From assembly GCF_003268005.1 (NCBI RefSeq), contig NZ_CP014213.1, positions 1,116,001 to 1,180,000 of the forward strand: a DNA stretch of 64,000 nucleotides, read 5' to 3'. Positions 11,103-21,300 of this stretch are shown here, in pieces. The position numbers and the translations under genes were made by a program. Position 1 is the first letter of the stretch; each line of letters starts with the position of its first letter. A model generated the notes under the pieces. That model saw nothing but the letters and a program-made list of their open reading frames with translations, was not told the DNA's origin and did not search any database. Origin of the DNA: Methanosphaera sp. BMS (GTDB lineage Archaea > Methanobacteriota > Methanobacteria > Methanobacteriales > Methanobacteriaceae).

Positions 11103-11978
11103 TTAATACTCCCCAATTATCTTAATTAATTTTTTATAAATCATGATATTTCCAGTATCATTTATGAAATAGTCATTCAAGGTACACATATCTTTATAAG
11201 GTTCTTCGTATAAAAAAGACATGTCAATCAAAACTATTTCTTTGTTATCAATTTCATTTTTAAGAATCTCATATATTTGATGTTTTTTGTAAATGCTTTT
11301 TTCAGGAATCGAAAACCAACAAATTATATGTTCAAACTTAGATTTCATTAATTTTACCGTTTCATATAAATATTTCTGAACAATTTCATCATCTTGATAA
11401 TGATAATCTACTTCAATTATCCCAATAAAACCTCTGACATCAGAATTAAATAACTTAAAAAACACATCTTTTAAATAATTTTTATTGTTAAATGAAATAT
11501 GATTAACTTTAGCATTTATCCTTCTGGAAATAATATTTGAAAACATTAATCCTACTGTTGTGCAACCAATACCAAATGAATGTAATCCACCAATTACAGA
11601 GATTTCCATGGAATAATCTGATTTATATTCTACTAGTTTATCTGCATCAGAACAGCGGACAGTAAGTGTTTTTAATGAACTAAGTATAGGACCATAAATC
11701 ATCAAATCATATTCCTCATTTTTTTCAATGTAATTAAACATAGGGACATGAACATTCGAATGTCGTGCATATTGTTCAACATTTAACCAATTAGAATGTT
11801 TTTTTGTTTTATACATTACATGAATACCTTCTCGGACACTAATACCCAAATGAGGAAAATTACCATTAATTTTCTCGGAAATTACATATTCAATCGATAA
11901 TTTTGGTGAATTTGAATGTAAAAAATATACTGCATTTTTCTTATTTTCTTCATCTTCCTTTAAAAAATCTATTTTCAT
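11103..11978 (-). CDS. SGNH-like protein with apparently degraded catalytic site
   Basis: The 291-residue protein shows the same layout as its downstream neighbour: an N-terminal beta-rich half, then a flavodoxin-like half. Where the neighbour has YGNSVTQGS, this one has GGLHSFGIGCTTVG (about residues 130-143), which keeps a serine but not the SGNH motif. Where the neighbour has DSAHYTDYG, this one has NDYFINDTG, so the catalytic histidine appears replaced by phenylalanine. It is therefore best read as a diverged SGNH paralogue, perhaps a non-catalytic binding partner. It lies between the DUF6270-GT2 gene (16 bases upstream) and the SGNH esterase gene (directly adjacent). The family call rests on my by-eye alignment with the neighbour. 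Confidence 0.6.
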   Translation of the reverse strand: MKIDFLKEDEENKKNAVYFLHSNSPKLSIEYVISEKINGNFPHLGISVREGIHVMYKTKKHSNWLNVEQYARHSNVHVPMFNYIEKNEEYDLMIYGPILSSLKTLTVRCSDADKLVEYKSDYSMEISVIGGLHSFGIGCTTVGLMFSNIISRRINAKVNHISFNNKNYLKDVFFKLFNSDVRGFIGIIEVDYHYQDDEIVQKYLYETVKLMKSKFEHIICWFSIPEKSIYKKHQIYEILKNEIDNKEIVLIDMSFLYEEPYKDMCTLNDYFINDTGNIMIYKKLIKIIGEY

Positions 11979-11993
11979 AATTGAACTCCTAAT

Positions 11994-14900
11994 TTAATAT
12001 ATTTTTAGCTTTTGTTTATATAACTTATTTTTATTTTTAGATATTAAAAACATATTTTTTTCAAATGTAATTGAAATACCTTGATTGTTATATTTTGTTA
12101 TAAAATGATTCAGACAATCATCCTTAAATTTTATTTCAGGATAGAACTTTTTCAAGTTATATCTATTCATATCCCCATTGTCTTTATTAATATGATAATT
12201 AACATTTAATCCTATTGAAACAACCTTCTTTAAATCCAAATCAAATCGCACTGTTTTAATATATTGCCATGGTATATTTAATAATTTCTTATCCTGAAGT
12301 TCACTATCTTCATAATCAAATCCTGTAACTTCATCATGATACTTATTGGAATAATGTTTTATCGCTTGTATAGATAAGTATGAAGAATCAAACAACGTAT
12401 TGATAAAACATTCCAATTTAAGATTATTACCCTCAATATCCATATGTTTTATCCATAAGGTATGCTGTTTTAGATTATCCAATATACTATTTTTTGACTT
12501 TAATAAAACATTATTCTCTTCCATCTTATACTCCATACTATCATTTCTTAAGTATAATAAAAACATTTTATTTATTTTAGATTTAATATTGAAATTGTTC
12601 ATTATCACATCTTCATCAATAAAACTCAAAATATATTTTAGATAAATCCAAAATTCTTTTAATTCATAATCATTCAATGGAATGAAAGTTTTTGAAGTCA
12701 TCCATTGTAAATCATATATTATTACATATTGAATGAATAAGGGTACCTTATTATTATTCATAGAAAATTCTATCAGATATATATAATAATTCTTTAAATT
12801 TTTAAGGTAGAATGATTTATTTTCATGAATCAAATCAATTGTAGAGGTATTATCCATACGTTTTCTGTAATAATAACTACAATTAGATAATACACCATAC
12901 TTTTCTCTCTTTAATAAAATTTTATTTATCAAAATAGAATCTTCTGCAGATACTACGTCCGTTGAGAAAAACAAATTATTAAAGAGATTACTTTTTATAA
13001 AACAACTGGATGCTGATAATTGTGGATTGTTAGGTTCCTTATTTAAATCAATTATTTTATTCGAATCATATTTATAGTTTAAATGATGCGTCCTTGTATC
13101 CCTTTCAACAAGAACCAACGGTATTGACAATAAATCAACTTCGTCACGGTGTTTTTCAAAGAAATTGTATGCCATTTCAAGTGCATTTTCTGATAGGTAG
13201 TCATCACTATCCAAGAAGTTTACGTATCTTCCCATTACATAGTTTAATCCGATATTTCTGGCAAATGCCTGACCATGATTCTCTTCTAAAGGGACATATA
13301 CAATGTTTTTGGGATATGATTTTTTATAGTTATTAATTATTTTCTCGGAATTATCTGTACTACCATCATTTACAATGATTAATTGTACATTTTCAGTGAA
13401 ATTAATTGTCTGTTGAATTAAAGAATCAATAGATTCTTCCAAATACTTTTCAGTATTGTAAACAGCCATAACTATAGAAAATTTAAAAATTCGTGAAACC
13501 GTAAATGTATTTTGATTAAATGTTATATCATAAGAATCTAGAATTAGATTATTCTTACCTCTAAAATAATTATTTTTAAATCTAATATTTAAAAATGAAA
13601 AAATAGTTTTACTATTTTCCGTAGAATATTTAGATCTGATTTTTATTGAAGATTTACTTGAACTTAAAGGAATATTCAAAATGAATGAATTTATTTTTTG
13701 CCATTTATTTGACAAATAATAAATATCACTATATTTACTTTGTGAATAAAAAGTACTGTTTATAACAGTGGTATTATTTAATATTGCATCGAAAGTTATA
13801 TGTTCCGATCCAAATAAACTATTTAAAAAGCCTTTGATTATTAAATGGTTATCATTTACATATATATCTTCAATCCACAATTTATGATTTTTTAAATTAT
13901 CAATTGTCCGATTGTCAGTTTTTAACAATAGATTATCTTCTTTATAATCGAAGTACATGTCCCCATCCTTGAGATATAATAAGAATTTTTTAAAAGTGTT
14001 ATTTAATAATTGATCTCTTAAGATAACCTTTTCATCAATACCTTGAAGAATATATCTAATTTTTTCTTCAATTAAATCAGTAGAAGCCCACCAATAATTA
14101 TTTTTAGTATTTTCATCAATAATCTCTTTGATTGAATAAACAATTAAATGTTGAATTAAAATAGAACTTTTTTCATCATCTTGTTCTGTAACAAAAAATT
14201 TAATCTCATCCAATAGTTGTAGAGAAAAATCTTGATTAAATGAGTTATGATTAATTAATTGATTATTTAATGTACAATTATGGAAATAGGTTGAATCAAT
14301 CACAATACCCATGTCAAGAGTATTATTTATCATGTTAGCAATATAACCTAAGTCAGAAATTACATTTTCATCAAAATTTTTTACATGCCCCGATTTAATA
14401 AAATAGGAAAACAAATCTTTTTGTAATATATACTCTTTATTTAAATTAATTAATTGATTTTTATTAAATTGACTTTTCAATAAATTATTATCTCCATTTT
14501 TTTCAATATAATGTACTGGAATAGACAATACATCTACTTCCCTTTCTTGCTCTTCTATAAAATTTAACATGGATTCAAACGTTTTTTCAGAAAAATAATC
14601 ACCACATTCCATAAAATTTACATATCTTCCAGAAACAGATTTTAGACCTTCATTTCTAGCCATATTTATAGTGTATCCTGATTTATTTAAATATTTGATA
14701 TTATATGGATATCTTTCAAGATACTTCTCAATCATGACATTAGTTGTTCTTTTTTGTAAATCAACAAGTATTAACTCAGCATAATCTTCAAAGGATACTG
14801 ATTGATTAATTAATGATTCCAGAGTTTTATCAAGGAAATTTACATTATTTGTCAATGGAATAATGATTGAAAAATCATATGGAATATAAGGACAATTTAA

Positions 14901-15650
14901 TTTATCAAGTAATTGTTTAAATACGTCAACATAATATGGTTTTATATAATGTACTGGCGATTTGCCCCAAATATGATTAGAATCACCTAATATATTTTCA
15001 GTAGAATCAATGACATCAACTTTATGATTTTCAATTATATAATTCTCTAATTCCTCTAAAAAATCATTATAGATTTGAGCTTTTTCTGTTAAATCATTAT
15101 CTACAATAACAGAATCATTCATAAAAAATTTATCTGTCAATCGAACTCTATTTAATATTATTTTAAGATTAGGTTTTTTTTCATACAGATACTCAAAAAA
15201 TTTATCACAATTATCTTTCCATAAAGATAAAAACTCTTCACGATTGTTTTTCATATTGATAAATTCTTTATTTTTTATATTAGGATAAAATTTTCCATGA
15301 GGGTAATCCCATGTGTTATTTGTCAAGTAAATATCATTAAACTTGAAAACACCAAATAATGCTTCAAAATATAAATCAATAACGAAAATATCAATATCAG
15401 TATCTAATTCATCCAATAAAGATTTTGTTAAATCATTTTTCATGTTTCTTTTTCTATATCTGTTATCTGCATTATCAGGTAAAACAGTTATATCAAAATC
15501 ATTATATGGAACAGGTTTTTGCATTAAACTTATTAATGATAAACGAACTTGTGAAAATTTTACTTCAAAAAAATTTTTGTATGGATTATGTACACTTCTA
15601 AAAACATCTCTAGAAACACAAGACCCTAAAATACCTATTTTATATTTCAT
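11994..15650 (-). CDS. DUF6270-like domain fused to two GT2 glycosyltransferase units
   Basis: The 1218-residue protein begins with KIGILGSCVSRDVF and about 250 residues resembling DUF6270, a domain found with polysaccharide genes whose GSCxSRD start recalls an SGNH-like nucleophile loop. GT2 unit 1 (about residues 257-480) is degenerate: the expected NDGS strand reads LVDLQKR and the DxD site reads NFMECGDYFS. GT2 unit 2 (about 723-950) has intact VNDGSTDNS and FLDSDDYLS. Each unit is followed by a helical segment and a beta-rich module (HKLW near 583, HTLW near 1060), as in the GT-GPT proteins of this locus, but there is no GPT domain. It heads a minus-strand operon with the two SGNH-type genes. 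One active sugar transferase plus a possible acyl-handling domain is inferred. Confidence 0.8.
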   Translation of the reverse strand: MKYKIGILGSCVSRDVFRSVHNPYKNFFEVKFSQVRLSLISLMQKPVPYNDFDITVLPDNADNRYRKRNMKNDLTKSLLDELDTDIDIFVIDLYFEALFGVFKFNDIYLTNNTWDYPHGKFYPNIKNKEFINMKNNREEFLSLWKDNCDKFFEYLYEKKPNLKIILNRVRLTDKFFMNDSVIVDNDLTEKAQIYNDFLEELENYIIENHKVDVIDSTENILGDSNHIWGKSPVHYIKPYYVDVFKQLLDKLNCPYIPYDFSIIIPLTNNVNFLDKTLESLINQSVSFEDYAELILVDLQKRTTNVMIEKYLERYPYNIKYLNKSGYTINMARNEGLKSVSGRYVNFMECGDYFSEKTFESMLNFIEEQEREVDVLSIPVHYIEKNGDNNLLKSQFNKNQLINLNKEYILQKDLFSYFIKSGHVKNFDENVISDLGYIANMINNTLDMGIVIDSTYFHNCTLNNQLINHNSFNQDFSLQLLDEIKFFVTEQDDEKSSILIQHLIVYSIKEIIDENTKNNYWWASTDLIEEKIRYILQGIDEKVILRDQLLNNTFKKFLLYLKDGDMYFDYKEDNLLLKTDNRTIDNLKNHKLWIEDIYVNDNHLIIKGFLNSLFGSEHITFDAILNNTTVINSTFYSQSKYSDIYYLSNKWQKINSFILNIPLSSSKSSIKIRSKYSTENSKTIFSFLNIRFKNNYFRGKNNLILDSYDITFNQNTFTVSRIFKFSIVMAVYNTEKYLEESIDSLIQQTINFTENVQLIIVNDGSTDNSEKIINNYKKSYPKNIVYVPLEENHGQAFARNIGLNYVMGRYVNFLDSDDYLSENALEMAYNFFEKHRDEVDLLSIPLVLVERDTRTHHLNYKYDSNKIIDLNKEPNNPQLSASSCFIKSNLFNNLFFSTDVVSAEDSILINKILLKREKYGVLSNCSYYYRKRMDNTSTIDLIHENKSFYLKNLKNYYIYLIEFSMNNNKVPLFIQYVIIYDLQWMTSKTFIPLNDYELKEFWIYLKYILSFIDEDVIMNNFNIKSKINKMFLLYLRNDSMEYKMEENNVLLKSKNSILDNLKQHTLWIKHMDIEGNNLKLECFINTLFDSSYLSIQAIKHYSNKYHDEVTGFDYEDSELQDKKLLNIPWQYIKTVRFDLDLKKVVSIGLNVNYHINKDNGDMNRYNLKKFYPEIKFKDDCLNHFITKYNNQGISITFEKNMFLISKNKNKLYKQKLKIY

Positions 15651-16238
15651 TTAATCACCAAAATTTGAAAAATATTATTATGGAACTCGTAAAAAATTAT
15701 AATATAATAAAGAAAGCTTAATAAAAATATTCATCTATGTCTTTATTTATAAATTTAATATGGTATAAATTTTATTATTATTTAAGCCTGTGATATCCAT
15801 AATAGGGTACTATCTAAATGGAATTTGTAGATAGTATAAAACATATCTTTAATTATTGTTTCTTTTTTTGTAATCATCTTAGTTTACTCTTTAAATTCCG
15901 ATTGTTTCCATTTTACTATGCTATAATGTAATTCTACTTATTTTATTATTTGCATGATTGTGGACGGAATATTATTCATCATTTTACATCTGCATATTAC
16001 TGTTTATGTATTGTTTTTGATGAATTTAGAGTAATCACATTGTTCATTTTACTATTCTCTTATTTGATTGGTTTTGTATCATATGAATATTCTTCCAACG
16101 AGATTTTTGGTTTACACTATTTATTACTCTTATAACAGATATTACTAAGTTTGTTCATATTTGATTTTTTTATAACTTAATGTATTCTATTAAGATGAAT
16201 TCTCAAGATAACTGTTATATGTTTTTTCAATATGTTTT
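15651..16238. other. AT-rich region between the GT2 operon and the IS element
   Basis: This 588-base stretch is the left part of a divergent intergenic region later split by the IS element. It should carry the promoter of the minus-strand operon. A 9-bp perfect inverted repeat TACTATCTA/TAGATAGTA occurs at 15808-15836. Short open frames here look random, being T-rich with no ribosome site. Confidence 0.4.
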
Positions 16239-17906
16239 CAATGCTGTCAAGTTAAGATTTTTACTTATTTTTATACCTTAGTTTACTTATTCTAACCAAT
16301 ATTTACTTTAATTTTACTTAATTCCATAGCATATTTAATTATATTAAATATTATAAGTGTTTATTTTATTTGAGCTTATTTTAAGAATAAATTATAGTTT
16401 AATTTATATATTACTTATTATATATTATTATTTAGTAAATTCACATTGTGTTTATATTTGTTTTTTATTATTGTTTTGTGTGGATTTGAGTAATAGTATT
16501 TTGGTGGTAATTATGTTTTTATGTAATCATTTGTTGGATAATTTAGGAAATTTTAATAATTATGTTTGTGAAAAATATATATTAGGAGAAAATAATTTTG
16601 TTCGTAATCGTAAGTTGCCTCAGGAATGTATTATGAAATATGTTCCATGGAATCGTGGACGTACAACTGCATTAGAGGCCTTGTATTTTATGGAAGAATT
16701 TTGGGGTGAAATGGATATGGATGTGTCTAAACAGGCTATTTCTGAAAGAAGGATGATTATTGACCCACAGGCATATATTGATATGAATGGTGATTTATTA
16801 AAAAGAATATATACGGAACCCGAATTAAAAACATTTAAAGGTTATTATTTAGCAGCTCATGATGGTTCTATATTTGATTTGCCGAATTATCCTACTATCC
16901 GTGAAGATTTTGGTATTGAAGATAATATTGATCATTCCAAACATACGGCTACTGCCAGAGTATCTACAATGGTTGATGTACTAAATGAATTTATTTTAAG
17001 TTCTACCATTACCAGCAGAAAGTCCAGTGAACCTGATCTTGCCATTGACCATTTAGAAGATGTTAAAAATAAGATTAACCTTCAAAAAACAATATCAATA
17101 TGTGATAGAGGTTATGGTTCAAAAAAACTAATGTTAAAAATAATGCAACTAAATTCATATTTCGTAATACGGCTAAAAAAAGACACATTCATAGATCAAA
17201 GATATAAAATGACTACTGATGATGAAATAATTGAAGTACCACTAACTAAATCATTCATAAAAACAATACAAGACGAAAAATTAAGAAACTATGCAAACAA
17301 AGAACAAAAACTCAAAATAAGAATAATAAACATAAAATTACCAACCGGAGAAATAGAAACACTAGCAACCAATGTATTCGATAAAACAATGACAATACAA
17401 GATTTTAAAGAAATATACAACAAAAGATGGACAATAGAAACCAACTACGACAAACTAAAAAACAAATTAGAAACAGAAAACTTCTCGGGCCGCAGAAAAA
17501 TAATCATAGAACAAGACTTCTACTCAGACGTATACGTATTTAACATAGCAACAGTAATCAAACACGACGCAAACCAACAAATAACACGACAACCCCAAAA
17601 AAACAACAAACACCAATACAAAGAATACTCAACAAACTTCAACATAGCAGTAGGACTAGTAAAAAAAGAATTACTCAACTTACTAACTCCTGATGAAGAA
17701 AAACAACAACAAGCAATACAAAAAATATTCAAAATACTACAAAAAAACCTAATACCCATAAAAGAAGAAACAAAAACAACAACCCGAGAACCAGTAGACT
17801 ACGGACACAAATTCAACGACAACAACAAAAGATCATTCTAAAAAAAACACACTACAAAAAAATTTCACATAAAAACTATCTTAACTTGACAGCATTGATA
17901 TGTTTT
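16230..17906 (+). mobile_element. Intact IS4-family insertion sequence with 9-bp target-site duplication
   Basis: The element spans 16239-17897 (1659 bases). Its ends are perfect inverted repeats, CAATGCTGTCAAGTTAAG at left (16239-16256) and the reverse complement at right (17880-17897), extending by two more matching bases inward. It is flanked by the direct repeat ATATGTTTT at 16230-16238 and 17898-17906, as expected for a 9-bp target duplication. It encodes one DDE transposase with the IS4 YREK signature. It landed in the divergent promoter region between the DUF6270-GT2 operon and the GT-GPT gene at 18315. Ends, target duplication and open reading frame are all intact, so insertion appears recent and the element may be active. 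Confidence 0.93.
16513..17841 (+). CDS. IS4-family DDE transposase
   Basis: The frame is open from 16357, but the first ~50 codons encode only a T-rich hydrophobic stretch. ATG at 16513 follows GGTGG and starts MFLCNHLLDNLG, giving 442 residues. Catalytic residues are visible as D117 in AAHDGSIFD, D198 in ICDRGYGS and E309 in YNKRWTIETNYDKLK; the last fits the IS4 pattern Y-x2-R-x3-E-x6-K exactly. The enzyme cuts and joins the element's ends. The C-terminal quarter is unusually rich in Asn, Gln and Lys because the coding strand there has very few T bases. No frameshift or stop is present. Confidence 0.92.
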   Translation: MFLCNHLLDNLGNFNNYVCEKYILGENNFVRNRKLPQECIMKYVPWNRGRTTALEALYFMEEFWGEMDMDVSKQAISERRMIIDPQAYIDMNGDLLKRIYTEPELKTFKGYYLAAHDGSIFDLPNYPTIREDFGIEDNIDHSKHTATARVSTMVDVLNEFILSSTITSRKSSEPDLAIDHLEDVKNKINLQKTISICDRGYGSKKLMLKIMQLNSYFVIRLKKDTFIDQRYKMTTDDEIIEVPLTKSFIKTIQDEKLRNYANKEQKLKIRIINIKLPTGEIETLATNVFDKTMTIQDFKEIYNKRWTIETNYDKLKNKLETENFSGRRKIIIEQDFYSDVYVFNIATVIKHDANQQITRQPQKNNKHQYKEYSTNFNIAVGLVKKELLNLLTPDEEKQQQAIQKIFKILQKNLIPIKEETKTTTREPVDYGHKFNDNNKRSF

Positions 17907-18314
17907 TAATCAAATTTATTAAATTTATATGAAAATAAGAATTTAATGTAAAAATTTTTACAAAATAGAATAAAAATATATGATTTCTACAGAAATCATT
18001 AAATTAAACAATAATTATAATTATAAAAAAAATTGAATTGCATCATTTAAAAAAATTATTTTTAATCAAAGATATTTTAGAGATTAAATACTTTCTATAT
18101 AGTATATAATCTAATTTGAACAGATATTTCAAATATTTACTATAATAAACTATATATAATTTCAAGTAGAAACAATTAATATATATTTATATATAGCTAC
18201 ATATTTAAATCAAAAAATGAATAATACAAATTTTCATTTTTAAATGTTACAATGATATATTCCATTATATATCCAATGTCAATTTAAATTAGTTATCATT
18301 GGGGAGAGATACAG
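17907..18314 (+). promoter_or_regulatory. AT-rich upstream region and strong ribosome site of the 18315 gene
   Basis: This 408-base stretch to the right of the IS is nearly all A/T, with TATA-like runs around 18150-18200 that could serve as the promoter. GGGGAG at 18301-18306 is a strong ribosome-binding site placed correctly for the TTG start at 18315 and decides that start. No other gene was seen. Confidence 0.5.
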
Positions 18315-21300
18315 TTGTATAAAAAGTTTAAGTTTTCAATCATAATTATTTTTAACAATAATGAACAACATTTAAAAAAGGCAATTACTTCCATACTAAA
18401 TCAATCAATGAATTTCAAGAGAAACATTCAATTAATTTTATTTAATAACAACAGTACAGATAATTCTAAGATTATAGCTCTAGATTTTTATGAAAAATAT
18501 CCGAATAATATTCAATATATTGAACAAAATGAATTTGACGAAAAAAAAGCCAAAATATCTGCTTTAAGTTATGTAGACGGTGAATATATAAATTTCTTAA
18601 ACGCAGATGATTTTATCTCCAGAAATTCCCTAGAAAATATATACAATTTATTTAAACAAAATGAAAAAGTGGATATCATATCATTACCTATTACATGTAT
18701 AGGAATAAAAATGGATTTCTCATTATTAAACTATTTTAAAGGAAATTTTATAGACTTAACAGAAACACCCAATATCCCATATTTACATTTTAATTCTTTA
18801 TTTATCAAATCAAATATTATTGAAAAAAGAAATTTACGCAGTGATTTAAATAGTTTCCAAGAGGAGATAATTATTTCAAATTTATTTTTAAATAAACCAT
18901 TAATTGGTTTTGGAAATGGAATTTATTATTTAAGAATTAATTATGACTTAATTAGCAATTGTAAAATGAAATACTTAAATAAATCTTTTTATTATGAAAA
19001 ATTAAATCAATACGAGTCAATTATTAATCATTGCTTATTTACAAAAAATGAGATTCCTCCATTCCTTCAATATATGGTATTATACCACTTACAATACTTA
19101 ATAAAGAAATATAACAATAATCTTTTTGATTCTGAAGATGGATTAAATCAATTCACGAATAAAATAACGTCAATATTAACAAATTTCTCTCAAAAATTAA
19201 TATCAGAAGATGAATACTTAGAGAATAATATCAAAAACTTTTTAATATATCTGAAAAATGATAAAAAATTGGAATATCAACCAATTCAAAACAATGTTTT
19301 AATCAAATCCAACGAATATATCATTGATAAATTGAATAACCACAGAATATGCTTAAATGACTTACAAATTAACAAAGAAGAATTGATTATTAACGGATTT
19401 TTCACTTCAAATTTTCCAAACAATGATATAAACATTTATACAATTATTGATAATGAACGTTATATGATTAAAAAAATAGGTAATTATATCTATAATAATA
19501 ATTCATTAAACGGCAATATTAATTATCTATCTCAAGAATGGAGTTATACCTATGATTTTCAAGCAAATATTCCCATAAAAAAAATTCGTGAATCAGAAGT
19601 ATTTTTCGAACTAGTCTACGATAACCACATTGAATCAGCTGTAATTCCAGAAATAAGTGCTGATAATCAGATTATCAAATCTTTAAATGAAAATACTAAG
19701 GATAAATTAGATTTATATATGTATCTTGATAAAAAGAAACTCTTAGTTTTACCATATACATCAGTTTTAAATAAGAATAAATCATTTAAATTTTCTATTG
19801 TTATGGCCATCAATACAGAAAAATATATTAAAGAAGCATTAAATTCAGTTATTAATCAAAATATTGGCTTTGAAGAAAATGTCCAACTTATTTTGGTAAA
19901 TGATTGCAAAAATAGACTACTTGATTCAATTTTATCCAGTTATAAAAATCAATATCCTGAAAACATTATAACTCTTTCAACTGACAACAAAGGGGTTAGT
20001 TTTGCACGTAATGCTGGATTAATATATGCTGAGGGAGAATACATTAATTTCCTAGATAGTGATGATTATTTATCTGAAAATTGTTTGAATGATGTATACA
20101 AATTTTTTGAAAATAAAAAAACAGAAATAGATGTTATTAGTATCCCCATGGAATATTTTGATCGAGAAGAAAAACCACATGAATTAAATTACAAATATTC
20201 TAAAACAAGAGTTATTAATCTAGATAAAACTCCTAACAATATACAACAATCCATAGCGTCATCATTTATAAAAAAAGAGGTATTAAAAAAGTATTCCTTT
20301 GATGATGAACTCGTTACCTCTGAAGATGCATTAATGATTAACCTGATTCTATTAGAAAAAAGGAAATATGGTGTTGTGGATAATGCAACCTATTATTTTA
20401 GAAGAAGGTTTAGTGAAGATGCAATTACTGATATTGTTAAAGATGATAAAAGATTCTATACTCCTCGACTGGAACATTTCCATAAATATCTGATTGATTA
20501 TTGTACACAGAAATACAAAAAAGTACCCGAGTTCATACAGTTTATGTTGGTTAGTGATTTGGAAGGCATATTCAGCATACCTGAATTTGACATATTTGAT
20601 GATGAAACTGAAAAAGAGGAATTCTGGAGTTATTTTGATTCTCAAGGGTATAACCTTTTCAATTACATATCCGATAAAGCAATTTCAAAAAACAGAAATA
20701 TCAACAGGAATATCAAATCATATTTCAGATACTTAAAACAAGGATCATATGAAATAATAAAAAATAAAAATGACATCGTTGTCATGAAAACAGGAAAGTA
20801 TACCATCGATACACTTAACAAACATAAGATATGGTTTGATATAATTGACTTTAGGAAGGAAAAACTGATAATGTCCGGCCATATGGTTTCAAATTTTGCA
20901 AGTGATTCAATTAAAATCCGATTAGTTAAAGATGGGGTGGATTATCAATATTATGATTGTGAATTTATTGAGTATTCCCAGCCGGATCGTATGAATGTCA
21001 AATATTTAGGTATTGATTGGGTTTATGACTATAATTTTAATGTAACCGTACCTTTAAAAGATATTTATAACGTGAATTTACATTATGAAGTAATATATGA
21101 TGAAAATGATGTTGAAACGATATTCACGCCGGGAATTGGTTTCAGAGTGCCTTCTGGTTTAACGGAATTTAACACGTATTTTGTTAAAGGTTCTAGAATT
21201 ATATTTTATCGATATAAAACAATATTCATTAGACCATATTCCTATAGTAGCATGTTGAAACATGAAAAATATGATATGCGTTTAATTAAGGAAAGTAAAC

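Noticed and set aside
15950-16135. 61-codon hydrophobic plus-strand frame left of the IS
   Set aside because: T-rich composition, no ribosome site and no recognisable motif; T-rich DNA gives Phe/Leu-rich frames by chance.
16357-16512. N-terminal extension of the transposase
   Set aside because: It encodes only a T-rich hydrophobic stretch unlike transposases; ATG 16513 with GGTGG upstream gives a normal IS4 N-terminus.
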